Positions 24,523 through 37,270 of a stretch of 64,000 bases of DNA are shown in pieces. How positions within the stretch are numbered: position 1 is the first letter of the stretch; every line of letters starts with the position of its first letter. The notes beneath the pieces were generated by a model. The model had not been told where the DNA came from and did no database searches. It worked only from the letters and a program-made list of their open reading frames with translations. A program made the translations under genes and the position numbers. This stretch comes from Poronia punctata (Eukaryota > Ascomycota > Sordariomycetes > Xylariales > Xylariaceae), in the NCBI GenBank assembly GCA_022579005.1, contig MU401567.1, positions 1 through 64,000 on the forward strand. The letters run 5' to 3'.

Positions 24523-27500
24523 GTAAGTATAAATAGCCTATCTACGTCATCTGTATCTATCCCCCCGGCTTGGATATGTGCCAAGCCAGCAGCTTGCATG
24601 CCCCCTTTTTAATTAACCTAGGGAACATAGGTATTATATATATTTTTCTTTTATTTAAAAGAGGTAGGTAGGTATAACAACCCAAGGGGAAAAGGGATTA
24701 TATTTTTCATTTTATCATGGGGGTATTTCTGATTTATTTACAATATCCCTGCCCCCCCCCCCCCCCCTAATAAAAAAATATAGTCTAAACAATGAAAAAG
24801 GTTTGTTTTGTTACAACCTTGTTATGTTTGGTCCAGAATTGGGCTCAGTTCTGTTTAATATTAATCTTTAGGAAAGAAGAAAAATGACCAAATAGTTGTG
24901 ATGCTCTATGCAAAATAATATCTACCGGTTAGGTAAGAAGCTAGGTATAGTCTATGTTGGGTAAATACCAACCAAGACAAGAAAGATAATTATAAATAAA
25001 CGGAAATATATCACGAGAAACCAACCACACTCACGTGTAAATCAAGGGGAAAGATAAGGAACCCGATGAGATAAATTACCTCGAGATACATTCTCGCTTT
25101 GGTCTAGAATTATAGTTGACGTTGATATTGTCTTACAAGTGATAGAATCGATGAAGTCTGTCTGTCTTACCTTTTTATATCTTGGCAGAGACTGGGATCC
25201 AACAAGCTAACCTATAATGTAAGTACTCGTACATTATAGTCGTTCTGAGTAAGCTGCCAATTCCAGCTCTTGCTGATTTTACTGTCCGGCACACAATCGA
25301 AAACACAAAAATAAAAGATAGCACATACTAGAAAACCGTGTATGAAATATCCCCTCATTTCTATGCATCCCTCCCGCCCTCACTGTCGTGTTACACTCCA
25401 AATTGTCGCAAACTGCAGACCTCAGACTAGAACGCACTACTTCAAGGAAGTCGGCATTTATGCAGCTAGACGAACCAATCAGAGAAATGTGTCGGGTATT
25501 CACATTGTCTTGGCTCGCATATCTTTGTGTATTTCCGTTGGAGCCGGACGGTTACTGCTCGCCCACCGCTCTTCAACTTCATCATCTCGACAATCGCCGT
25601 CCTGGCGCTACCACCGACGTAGAACGCCGTCGGCGATATTTGAAGTATGTTCTCGAAGAAAGCACTACGCAAGCGTCTTGACGGGCTGCACGTTACCCCT
25701 CACTTTTGGTGCTGGGAACGTCATGGTTGGAACTTGGCGCGCCAGAATAGCAACCGAGACATGAAGAAAAGGAAACTAAAGTGCCCTGACGATCAGAGAG
25801 GTCCCCTATTTCCCTACCTATTGTCGGACGGTAGTTTTAAGTTGTTTGTCCAAGTAGGTATAACATGCTCATCACATGAGGATGTCCAGGTTGTCGTCTC
25901 CCACAATCCGCAGGTGGGAAACAATCGGTTCCGCGTGTCTAAGCTTGGGGGTCAGCAGCCTCACCTCACCTCACCTTGGCCTGGGGAGACTTGCGACTAT
26001 GCGGTCCAATCAGAGCCGGATATACCGCATTGTAACCCCCCCCTCGTGTTTGCTTCCCGCCGATGATACTTGAACGGTATGATCACCTCTTGTGTATCAG
26101 TAAAAGCGGTGTGCCGGTAGGGTAGGTTAACATGGAAGTTTTTCTCTTTCCTTTAGAGGCCGAGTCCTGTACATTACCAGCCTGCCTTGGTTAGGCAACT
26201 CACGATAAAGATGAGTTCGGCGCTATTCTTCCTCCCTTGAATTGGTGCATCAAGGGTCTCGAGAGATCGACAGCATGGAGGGACAAATGGTGGTGTGACA
26301 GATGAGAGATTGAGAGATATGTATAGAGGGTTCGTGTATCTGAATTGCCAAAAATCCATCAAAAATGGCAGATCTCCATCCCTCCATGCCTCCAATGTGA
26401 TTAGCCACCTACCTAATTCGTCCCCGTAGCGCGTACCGGTAGTCAAGCCGGTGTCAAGTGATAGCGAATGAACGGGGTTGACGATGCTCCGGAGAACCGT
26501 TGAACACGAGGGCGATATATGCACGCACTTATATCATATCTAAGGTTACCAGATCTCGGCGGTAACAGGAAGCAGACAATTGTCTTGTTCGGCGTGGCAA
26601 CGTTGCAAGGTTATCTTCAACCACTGGACTACCCACGTTGCATGTGAGCAACAGTAAACGAACTCTGTTGAACATAAAAAGGCGTGTCGAGATGTGTATC
26701 TGATCATCCCGCTTGTTAGTCCCCCTCCTATGATAACGGTAATATTTGCGGCTATCTTTTTCTCGAGAAGCACCTATTGGCGAGCTGGATTACTGGATCC
26801 CCAGGTTTGTGTAAGAAGATGTCGGCGGCCGCTTGCAAACGGTTGACAGGTTCAAACTTCTGAAACACGAAAGCAATATGGCGAATGGCGGGGTAGACTC
26901 AAAGCCAAGAGACTAAAGAGAGAGGTCACAAGGATGAACAGGCATCAGGAGCCTAGAATGGCAAGGACGAATCCCTTGACTGTAACTAAAAGTTGAATAT
27001 GGCCTGACCTGTGGAGCCGAATGACATAACGACACAGTGGAGGTCGGTAGTGGGGGATTTTCGGGGGTTGGGTAAGGGTAAAGATAAAAAGGAAAAAGAG
27101 TCGAAAGGCAAGAAGGGTCCTGCACCAAAGTCGATCCTTACAGGCCAATTACGAAGATCATCTACCCAATAACACGGGTACTTGGGCAACCTAGCATTCT
27201 TATTGGCTGGTAACGGGAAACTCCTCTGTCCGGAAAACGAAAAGACACCTCTACGTGTAACATGACGGTATAACGAGAAACTCCCGTGCCGAACGACGAC
27301 CAAAGAAGCTTGCCTGTAGTCGGAAGAGGTCATGTTGGTGCCCATATAAAACCAAGTTTGTACGAGTATATACCATGGAGGTGGCAAAATATGGACACGT
27401 ACGAGTACATGCAGAGTCATGTATGATGTTGCTGTCGCAGTTGTTAGGGCTGAGAAGTAGAAGCACAAGAGACGTTCGCGACTCGCGGGAACAAAATGGA

Positions 27501-30500
27501 CCCCTTAAGGTTTGAAACCGTCGCATATTCCCCCGCAAAGTGCGTGTATAATTATTATGTAATACTGTCCGCATATCTTCGGAACGTTGTTACTATAGAT
27601 TATAGATATTCTGGAATATGTCCAATATTATGTCCAAGGTGCACAGACGCTAGGGGGATTGGCATGTTGGTTTAGCTTGTGATTAGATAAGTTGGATCCT
27701 TATCCAAACCAGCAAGGTTCTAGTTAGGGGTTCAATATCAAACCCTGTCAGCAAGTAGACTAGATCCCGACATGAACCTTGACTCTTTTAGGGTTACTAT
27801 AAACGGATTTCCGTCTAAAAAGCTAGATAGCGTGGGATGGTTAGTTGATGGCGTTGTGCTAGGTATAATCAACGGTATAAGCACGATGCTATTTTGCTAG
27901 TAGTCCGGGCTGCCGGGGTCCATGAAGCCTACGATGCGGATGAGCAAGTACGTCTCTAATATATCAGCGCATCGGTCGCGTACCGCAAAAAGCTGTAATA
28001 TCCGGTCGTTCGGCTGGGCACGCCACCGTGTAGATACCTGTAAACAAACAAGTGCGAGCATCGGAAATGGTATTCACCGATCAAACACCTATGTCCGTGA
28101 TGGTCTGTCGCAAAAATATTGAGATGAAAGCGGTGAGTACCTGAGCGGGGTTATAAACTTGAGATTGAAGGGGAACATGGAACATGGATCATGGGACATC
28201 GAGCTCGTGATCTATCCAAGGGATCTCCGTACCAACAAGAATTTGGTATGTTGTTGGTATCCGTGGACGCGTACGAGGATGACGATGAACATAGCAAAGC
28301 CACATGGAGCATGCTTGTGGTGTTTTGCTATACTCACGATTCAATTAGTGGAATGCCCTGTTTCATGTAAGGCTTTGTACTCGCTACATTGTTGCAAGTG
28401 CCAAGGCGACAAAGACTGTTGCCGTATGGAATTCGTATTTGAAAGACGTCAGGAAACCCAAAACTTCCTTTGGCATCGAGCGATCAGTCTTAACCATGCC
28501 GATTTCCGCGTTGGCTTTGGAACTAGGTATAATGTGTAGAAAAGGAGCCCAATATGGCGGGCAAGGACAGCATAGACCTGAGTTTACACGTGCCTTGATG
28601 GCGTTTCGGCTACCATCATCGTCCTCGGTGATCATATCGCCTTGAGAAAGAGATACACTTTCTATTGCTGGAGAAGAGGATGGACGACGGCAGGCCGGCA
28701 TCCTCATATATTATCCAAGGAAAGCCTTCTTCCAATGATGGTGACACGGACATACCCGCATGGCTTGGCATCTTTGTGCCTTGAAGATGGGAACCATGAT
28801 ATTGGCCCCTAATGGTCTCCTATTCTCATATCTTACCGGCGCATACAGAGGAGCTGCAGAGCAGCATGCCAGTTGATGCAAAAAGCGAATGATTTATGCA
28901 GGCGGTAATGGGTAGCGTCGCAGTACATCAAATATGGCAAAGGCAGATGCACAGCAATTGGTTGGAAACATAGCTGACCAGGCCGAGTGATTCCTCTATT
29001 GGCTGGGATGGATGACCTTGTCGGCGATGCCATCTGACACTCTCTTCTGCCGCCCGTCATGTCGCTCTCCAGTAGTCTGCTCAACTTACTGAGTACTTCT
29101 TGTAGTAGTACGAGTAGTGGGGTGGGGGGTAGGTGTATGCTGAGGTGGGGTGAAACTCACTCCCGTCTTTTGGAAAGAGAAGTCCAATATTTTCCAACTT
29201 TTGCATGCAACTGTGCGAAAGTTGGTATCTGCGTCGAGACGTCTCGTCAACACTCAACAGATCTCATATACTGTAGTGCATCGCGTCGGTGGTATCTAAA
29301 CTCTCACAACAACGGGTTTGACCGTTGTACTAGCAAAGCACGTAATGTACACGTACATACACTTCTTCTCGTCGCACCTATCAGGGTAAGCGCTTGATCT
29401 GAATATCTGCATACTGCACATTCAGCCTACCAACATACATATCTGCGATACCTACATCCAATACGTCCAGCAGTGGCCTTTTTTTGCGTTCCCATCGCGG
29501 GGCATCCGGCGCAGTCGATCAGTTTCTGATAAACTTGGCTGAATTACGAATTTCTTTACCAACAAAGTTAGAATATTACCTCCCGTTGCAACGCTAATCA
29601 TTCCGCCTTAAGCCACTATAGGAAAGGCGTGGTAGTATCATCGGCTAAAACTCCACTGCATTTCCACTTTTGCTTTAAGTCCTTGGCTTCCTCGGATAGG
29701 AGAAACGTACTGGCAGACTGGTAGGGCACCGCAACCCGTCGTAGGACCTGCAACTATTTACTGCTGAATGCACCCCTATGACGAACGAGAGCAAGAGCAT
29801 TAGAGATGGGGACCTTAGTTGGTCGAGGCCTTAGTCGCCGAAATGACGATGGAATGGAAATGACAATTGTATTGTCGCGAAAGGTTTTACGTCAATATGC
29901 GTGTTTGTTATACATGCGCAGTAACCAGCCCATCTGCTCTGGTCAGAACTCCTGGTCACGCCGAATGATATACCTACCACAACGCTTGTATCTCACGCCA
30001 TTCTTATCTCTTCCTCCTGTTGTTCAGCTGACAGACTAACTAGGTGACCGATGATCTCCCTTGATAAATCGGTACCCGCTCGCAGTCAGGTGTGTACAAG
30101 CAGCACAGCCAACTTAATGCCGTAGAGTCACGATGGGATGGCCGTGGATCCAAGTACTGGTGCACATGGCCATAGGTAACTAACTGATTACCCTACGAGA
30201 TACCACGCTTAAGGTTGGTAAGTAGCCACTCTTACTATCCCGTAAGGGAAAAACGCACTGTGAAACCCTGTACATCAAATCTAAAATTTGGTAAAATTTG
30301 GTAGGTACGGTACGACCACAGTACACGGTATCAGACGGTTAGTTAAATGAGAACAATACCTACCCCCCCACCTAATATTGACCAAGTACTAGGGAATTTG
30401 TAGGGAGCAGGTCGAATAGGAAACCCACTCCACCTGTCTATCAACTTGTGCCCCTCCCATTTGCTCCATTGTGGTCTCTTTCGTCTGCCAATCCAACCAC

Positions 30501-31646
30501 ATCCTCGATCATCTCCCTCCCCCATCAGCCTTGGCGCTTTCTTCTTCTGTGACAGGGTGGGCCCCACGCTGAAAAGTCCCGGTCCACCAGTCTGTGACCC
30601 AAGCTGGTTTGGTATAACTCAGACTGGGCCGCAGCCTTCTGCAAAATATCTTTGTCCCTTTGACCTTATCTCTTTGGTGTTCATACACTATCAACCATCA
30701 ACCACGACTTCGTGGGTTGCAGTGCGATACGTCGAGGTTTGGGACGGCCTCGTCTTCGCTCCCTTCCTTTGCTATTCCGCTATACTCTTGTCTTCTCCAC
30801 CACGCTCCCTATCTGGTCTACCGTCTAATCACATATTTTTCTTTCTTTCGAGAGGCCTCGTCTTTGGCTGTCTCAGAGGGGAGAAACCCGAGCAATCTTC
30901 GTCTTGGACTTCAGGTATGTTTATTCTTTTTTTGGTGCGGTGCAATATTTTTCATCTCAGATGTTTTAACTTGGCTTGCTGTCGACCCCTCGGTAGCGCC
31001 ACTTGTTTCGCTCTCATCCTTCTCTCGAACCCCCTTCAGCGATCATGTTGGTACCTGTGTTGAGTTGATGTCGCGCTGTCTTCTCCGAATTGTATGTCTT
31101 GTCGTTGGCCAGGCATCGCCTTTCGGCCAAACTCCATGGCCTGCCCCGCCCGAGCACGATGAATACGTGATTGCAACTAGGTTACCACACTCGTCGTACA
31201 ATCATATGTATGGGGAAGGAAGTAGTGTATATTTCCACGACTCGTCCTGTATTTGAGAGTTTCCCGAAAACCTGTTTGTGTAGCCGCATGGTGTTGTTCG
31301 GGCGAGTCATGAGCGCCACAAGTTTTAATCTTGGGATGTTTCAAGGTTGCATGATATCTCCGATTTAACAGCCCTTTTACTAGCACATTGGTGGACAGTC
31401 AGTTATGCAGTCTCTCTGCCTATATGATCATCGCCCTGTTGTTTTCAAGTTTCGGCGCTGACAGTTTACCTGTAGTGTATCTGAACCGTGGCTGATAAAG
31501 CGAAAGACCCCAGAGAATTCGTCTGGGATCGTTGAAATATATATCCTCGACGCTCCGAAGGCGCCTTCGAACCAGCCGACCTTGCTGAGACATATCCGAC
31601 CACACACACGCAAACACCCCTTCCATGTCCTCGAGAAGTTGACGAA

Positions 31647-34269
31647 ATGGATTCCGAAGACGGGGAGCTTTTTGTCAAAGTATGACCGGTGGATGCATAT
31701 CTTGGATGTCAAACGACAAAAGGCTAACACTTATTAGCAACTGGCCACTTTTGTGCGCACACATGAGAAGGCACTGGCGAATGCCTTGCAGATGAGAAGA
31801 CAACCTAAACATGGCCCGAGCCAGAGTGTTTCTACCATCCAAGCCTCCCAATCAACAACCTCGGTCCCTCTCCCTGAGCGTCCCTCGACATCAGCATCGA
31901 CCTCGAACGCTCTAGCTACAGCGCTATCTCTAGGCTCTTTGAGCTTCGCTTCCCATAGCCCCAAATCGACCAAACTCGCTCTTACTCCCCATCACCTCTT
32001 CTATCTGCTGTCTCGATTCGAAGACCTGAGTATTAATGTAGGCCCTATGAAGGTTCGCCTCGAAAATTTGCACGACAGCACCACCTCGGCCAACTATGTC
32101 TCCTTTCTGAGCCCGTCTCAGCGCACCAAGAGTCGAGGTTCCGATGCCGTCTCGATAAGGTCGGTTTCGAGCATACGGAGCGTGATGTCTGGGATGTCGG
32201 CATTGTGGAATAGCTTTGGGATTGGATCAAGCATAGCAGCTTCTCGAACCGAAAAACAAAAGGCCGCTGTCGAGGCCGACCTGAAATATCTATACTCTGC
32301 TTTTACAAAGATACCGTGCTTACGTTTGGCGCCCGATTGGCGTGCGAAGTTGATCCGTGGATATGAGGAATTTCCTTTCGACTCGGCAGTTCCGCTCTAC
32401 GTTTTCAAAAACCTTCAAGCCCTCGAGATCAGCGATATCGATTTCCGACAATTTTTCGGATGGGATCGCGTGGCCGAGCAAATTAGATCTCTGACGCTTA
32501 AGAAGGCTAGTATCGAGGATCCTGCCGATATCTTGATTGATATTGTGCTCGACGACATGGACAAAAGGCGACGTCGCTCAGCAAAGGCCCAGACGACGCC
32601 CACTGGTGCGTATGCACACGCTTCCAGCCCGAAACGAAGCCCGACGGCTTCCGAGCTACATAGGCCAAATGGAATGCCTACTACGCCTGAGCGTAGAAAC
32701 ACCATTGCCGACCTGAATATTGGCTCTATCGGGAATGACTCGGCTGAAAGTCTGTCACCGAATGGCAGCCGACGACCGTCGGTCGCTCGAATCGAAGTTG
32801 AAGAGCATGGTTCATATTATCAGTCTGGGCGGCAGAGAAGCCACTCCCCCAAGCGCCCGGCGAGCTCTCGTCACCACACGACAAATCCCAGGGCTCCCCA
32901 CAAAGTGAAGCGATCCGGGTCCGGCAGTTCACATTCCAGCTTATCCGACTCGTGGCATAATCCGAGAAACAGTGCTTCCAATCTACTTGGTATGGGTGTG
33001 CTTCCTCCGACAAAGTGGCGGTTTTTGAAGCATCTGAGTTTGGCGGACAACTCTCTGACGGCTGTTTCGCCAGCCAGCCTTGCGCCCCTAGCGCTTACCC
33101 TTAACTCTCTGGATCTATCCATGAACTTATTCACGCAGATACCTGATAGTTTAGCTACACTGACGGCTTTACGAGCGCTCAATCTGTCGCAATGCATGAT
33201 AGATTCGCTCCACTCTCTTCTGCGAAACCCACTTCCAGCTATTAGCGCTCTGAATCTGCGGAGTAACCGTCTCTCTTCGCTTGCTGGGATCGAGAAGCTT
33301 TACCCTCTAGAACGACTTGATCTCCGAGAGAACCGGTTGACGGACCCTATGGAGCTGGCTAGGCTGACGGGTATACCCGACATTCGGGAAATATGGGTAG
33401 AAGGAAACCCATTTGTACGAACTCACAAGGACTATCGGATTACCATCTTCAACCTGTTCCGCCAGACTCCCGGCTTTACCGAGGACATCATAATAGACAA
33501 CTCTGGCCCGACGAGTGCGGAGAGGAAGTATCTCATGGACCGAGCCGCCATACCTGCTTCTGTCCCGGTAGTTAAGCCCGTGGTTCCAGAGTTGCCAGTT
33601 GTCGATGTAAGCAAGCCGGCCATAATTTACGATGGCCCTAGGCAGCCAGCTGTGTTGCGCAAAGAGCGCCCAGCCCGTCCGACACCTAAAGCAGTCGCAA
33701 GCGAAATAAACACGTCGTCAACTCGAAAGCGACGTACACCGAAGCGTCGCATTGTGGACCTAGCCACCAACGACCGAACCAATGACACGGCGCAGCCGGC
33801 CGAGGAAGTAGTGGAGCATTCTAGCTCAAAAACCGAAACCCCGTCAACGAGCCCACAAGAAAATTATCGTATCTCTCAAGCACCAGAACGGCAGGAAGTG
33901 CCTGCTACCAAAGTGCTTGGGGAATTAACCCCATCCACCACCCTCAACCCGCCCCAGGTGCCGCGGGTCGATACGAATCCGCTGGTCAAGTCGGTAATAC
34001 CATCTACCACGCAGGAACCCCGGCATGTTTGGGATGAGTTGCAAAGCTGGAACACGGGTGGAGAAATCTATCGACAAAAGATCGAAGCTCTACGAGACAA
34101 AGTTGGGAATGGATATTTGAGCGTGTTAGACGAAGAGAACTGGGACAAATCTCGACCTGTTTTTATGGGAGCCGACTTGGGCTCGGTCCCCCCGATACGG
34201 CCTGCTTCTACAACTACATCACGAATGGCGAGCACTCAGGCCATTCACAGTGGCGGTGCGTTGATCTGA
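31647..34269 (+). CDS. Leucine-rich-repeat protein of unknown function
   Basis: Two exons (31647-31679 and 31738-34269) encode 854 aa. The 58-bp intron has donor GTATGA and acceptor TTAG. The short first exon gives MDSEDGELFVK and joins QLATFVRTHEKALANALQ, an N-terminus I recall as conserved among filamentous fungi. Residues about 437-590 hold at least five leucine-rich repeats (for example LKHLSLADNSL, LNSLDLSMNLF, LERLDLRENRL), then an LRR-cap-like stretch, REIWVEGNPF. The rest is Ser/Pro-rich, low-complexity and probably disordered. An RRTPKRR cluster near residue 670 could be a nuclear signal. There is no signal peptide or membrane segment. LRRs imply a protein-binding scaffold; the partner and pathway are not evident. 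A long pyrimidine-rich leader precedes it. Confidence 0.85.
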
Positions 34270-36147
34270 GAGTGTGGATGTCTTGGCCATGTCTGAGCAT
34301 CACATGATATCCTGTTGTTTCATTATTAAACCTCATTGTCTTGTTTTATTAGTTGGGTGGGCATAGCGTTCGGCGTTAGACGGGAAGGGTTAGCATCGTT
34401 TCTCTTTCTAGCATGGTGGCATTGCATGTTTCTCGATCAATTGGGAGGGGATTTTGATATGCGCTTTGGACAAACAGAGTCCAAGCCAGATATACCCAAC
34501 AGCTTCGCTGGCGAGTCCACCAAAAGTCGACATGATACCCAATCAAGTAGAGAACCATCTGGAGGTGGAAAGACTATGAAGGTCTAGACCGGTGCCTAGA
34601 AGGGCGATAGGGATAAACAAGTCAAGCTACCTTGGCCTGATGCATTGCTCTGTCTCTTTTCGTTCCCACACTGTCTTATCGTTTGGTTGTCTGATGCATC
34701 AAAGCTGGTTTGAACCAGTCTCGTCTGCGGGGCTCATCCGCGTTCGAACCTTACCCCATATCCCACATATGCCGTCTACCCCTTCGGTCTACAGCATATG
34801 ATGTTATGAGAGATGTGTAAGACGGTAGCGTTTTCTGCATTTACGGGGTTTGGTGTTATCTGGCTTGTTAAGGGTAGAGAGATATAGGGGTGCCGCCTTT
34901 CTTGCAAGGGAAGGGCTGGCAAAGGAAAAATTAAGATGGCATTCTCTGTTCATATGCAAATAACCCCCGTTTTTCTTGTCATATGTGACATATCAGATCT
35001 GTGACCCTATTTAATTAACACTGCCAGGGCGTAAAGGTATCTCGACAGGGGCTCGATTCCTTTTCCTTTCCGGAAAAGACAACTCGCGTCTCCGGAATAT
35101 GATAAGCACACTTTGAATCTGACAGGGCTGGACCTACCTTTATGCACTCACTTTGTAGTTGGACTGGTACCGATCCTTTTGCACCCATCGTACGACGATG
35201 TCCAATGTGGGTTTGGATTTGGATTTAAAGGGTACTTTAGGCAGGTACGTTTTGTGTGATAATGTAAGTACACTTATAAGTGGAAGGTAGCGAAGATGGC
35301 TACATACATGTCTCATGTAGTTCCCCGCGCATTTGATGGGTTTTTACATCCTGGGGTACATGTACGAGTAGGTTAGATGGTATTACGAAACTACGAGACC
35401 TACCTATCGTAGTCTACCTCGTCCGTACATGCATTTTTTTCTGGCTGTCGAGGGGCTGTCGAACGTAGGGTGTAGATATATGAGTGACCTTTCTAAAAAA
35501 AGTAGTATCTGTGAGAATGTGACAGACCAGATGTGTCCCGTTGGTGCGGTTCCCGGTCGGTTCAAGGTTTTTTTCTTTTTCCAGCTCCGTATCGGTTCCG
35601 GTGGGCGTAGGGCCGTTGTGCATTACATAAGCTGGGGACTGTACAGTACCTACTGTGGCAACTTGGCAAGAGACTAGGGGCCTTTTCTCGGTGGTTGCTG
35701 GATTAAGGTACTCAACCTTATGAAAAGTTTATGTTCTAGAGGTATATACGTTTGTATTTCTTTGCAAAAAGGAACCATAATAATAATAATCCGATACCTC
35801 TCTAGATATGATGTCTTTAAATTGTTCATTACAAGGGCAGAGGTGAAGAATTGCGGAGCTTTCTAACTAGTACTAGTACTCGTAGGTATTCTGTGTATAT
35901 GCTATTTCACGTGCGAAAGCGGAGCGGAGCGGAGTTTACATATTTATCCTAGGCTACTTATCTGGTAATAGGTACTTGTGATATGACATCAACTCAACTC
36001 ATCAACGACAACGGCAAAGGTTTTACTTAAAAAGGGGGAGAATTGCGAATCAGTTCCTTTTTATCATTTCTCGGGGTTTGTCAAGTTTTACGGTACCATA
36101 TAAGAAGTTTAACGAACCGAAACGAAAAGAAGAAGAAGAAGAAAAAA
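34270..36147. other. Intergenic, LRR gene to acetyltransferase gene
   Basis: No supported gene in 1.9 kb. The left part is the LRR gene 3' flank. ACGAGTA and TACCTA motifs recur from about 35.3 kb. The last 150 bases are purine-rich (AAGAAG) and form the probable 5' leader of the acetyltransferase gene. Open frames here are short and unrecognisable. Confidence 0.45.
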
Positions 36148-37270
36148 ATGGCAAGCAAAGAAAAAGACGCCGCGGCAATCGAAGAGGCTAAATCTCTCTC
36201 TCACGTACCTTGGGGTGAGGAATATGAGAAGATGATTTCGGGCATGTTGTGAGTTTCTAGCCACTCTCCTGTCCTCTCCTCTCCTGTCCTCTCCTCTCCT
36301 GTCCTGTCCTCTCCTGTCCTGTCCTCTCCTGTCCTCTCCTCTCCTGTCCTCTCCTCTCCTGTCCTCTCCTCTCCTGTCCTCTCCTCTCCTGTCCTCTCCT
36401 CTCCTGTCCTCTCCTCTCCTCTCCCCTCCCTTCTTCAAAACTGACCCCTTTACAATTTCAATAAAAATCGCCAAGTATACAACTCATACCTAACTATAAC
36501 CAAGAGCAAGAAACTGAGGGACTAATCTAAACTTCAATGAAAAAAAAACAGGTACGATGCGCAAGCCCCGGAATTAATACAAGGCCGATTCAAAGCCCGA
36601 CGGTTCATGAATAAATTCAACACGTATTTCCCCGACGACGCGACGCCAGAGTCGCTCGTCAGGGATAGGAATGAGATGTTGAAGGGCATCATGGGGAAGA
36701 TTGGGGAGGGGGCGTTCATCGAACCGCCGGTTAGTATTGATTATGGGTGTAATATTCGGATTGGGGAGGGGTTTTATTGTAATTTTAAGTAAGTTTTCTT
36801 CTTCTTTTCTCTTCTTTTCTTTTCTTTTCTCTTCTTTTCTTTTCTTTTCTCTTCTTTTCTCTTCTTTTATTTTTCTCTCACTCACTCTCTCTCTCTCTCT
36901 CTCTCTTTCCAAGGTAAAGGATATTTGATGCTAATAAATAGGGGGTGAAAACAGTCTCGTAATCCTAGACTGCGGCCTAGTAACAATCGGCAACCGCGTA
37001 CAATTCGGTCCCAGCGTATCCATCTACGCGGCCACGCACGAGACAGAGGTGCAATCGCGACGGGAAGGGATCGAGTACGCGAAGCCGGTGACTATCGGGG
37101 ACGATTGTTGGATCGGTGGGAATACGACCATCATGCCGGGGGTGACGATTGGGAAGGGGTGTACGGTTGGGGCGGGAAGTGTGGTTACGAGGGACGTGCC
37201 GGATTTTTCGGTGGCGGTTGGGGCGCCGGCCAGGGTTGTTAAGAGGGTTGAGCGTGTTCCTGATTTATAA
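36148..37270 (+). CDS. Maltose O-acetyltransferase-type hexapeptide-repeat acyltransferase
   Basis: Three exons (36148-36248, 36552-36788, 36955-37270) encode 217 aa, the normal family length. It transfers an acetyl group from acetyl-CoA to a sugar or similar hydroxyl acceptor; the acceptor cannot be told from sequence. The N-terminal Mac domain includes EEYEKMISGMLYDAQAPEL and a downstream RFMNKFN block. After it the left-handed beta-helix repeats begin (IGEGAFIEPP, YGCNIRIGEGFYCNFN, VTIGDDCWIGGNTTIMPGV). His141 in YAATHETE is the expected catalytic base. The C-terminus has the usual GAPARVVK ending. The introns are unusually long (303 and 166 bp), and both are filled with pyrimidine-rich tandem repeats. 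The ATG is preceded by a purine-rich leader and the product has no signal peptide, so it is likely cytosolic. Confidence 0.9.
36270..36426. repeat. TCCTCTCCTG-type minisatellite inside intron 1
   Basis: Alternating CCTCT and CCTGT pentamers run for about 155 bp. They make up half of the 303-bp first intron of the acetyltransferase gene. The plus (coding) strand is pyrimidine-rich. Confidence 0.9.
36797..36912. repeat. TTTTCTCTTC / (CT)n tract inside intron 2
   Basis: An almost pure pyrimidine tract of tandem TTTTCTCTTC-like units ending in a CT run. It fills most of the 166-bp second intron of the acetyltransferase gene. Confidence 0.88.

Larger units (their letters stand above)
23955..31646. 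other. Gene-poor stretch right of the retrotransposon
   Basis: No supported gene in 7.7 kb. It contains poly-C runs (23989-24003 and 24752-24767), an AACCT array, an AAG run near 24230-24252, a TA run, and moderate-GC unique sequence from about 25.3 to 30.3 kb whose short frames I cannot tie to any family. From about 30.4 kb the plus strand becomes pyrimidine-rich, typical of a fungal promoter and 5' leader. It leads into the LRR gene at 31647 and may contain a 5'UTR intron. Confidence 0.45.

Noticed and set aside
25340..26070. Dense open frames on both strands near 25.3-26.1 kb
   Set aside because: Frames are short, contradictory and composition-driven. No domain or motif is recognisable.
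30446..31256. Two overlapping plus-strand frames of about 200 residues
   Set aside because: They follow a pyrimidine-rich leader, giving Ser/Leu/Phe/Pro-rich translations without domain features. Better explained as promoter and 5'UTR of the LRR gene.
36109..36474. Minus-strand frame with repeated RGEDR units
   Set aside because: It is the reverse complement of the intron-1 minisatellite of the acetyltransferase gene.
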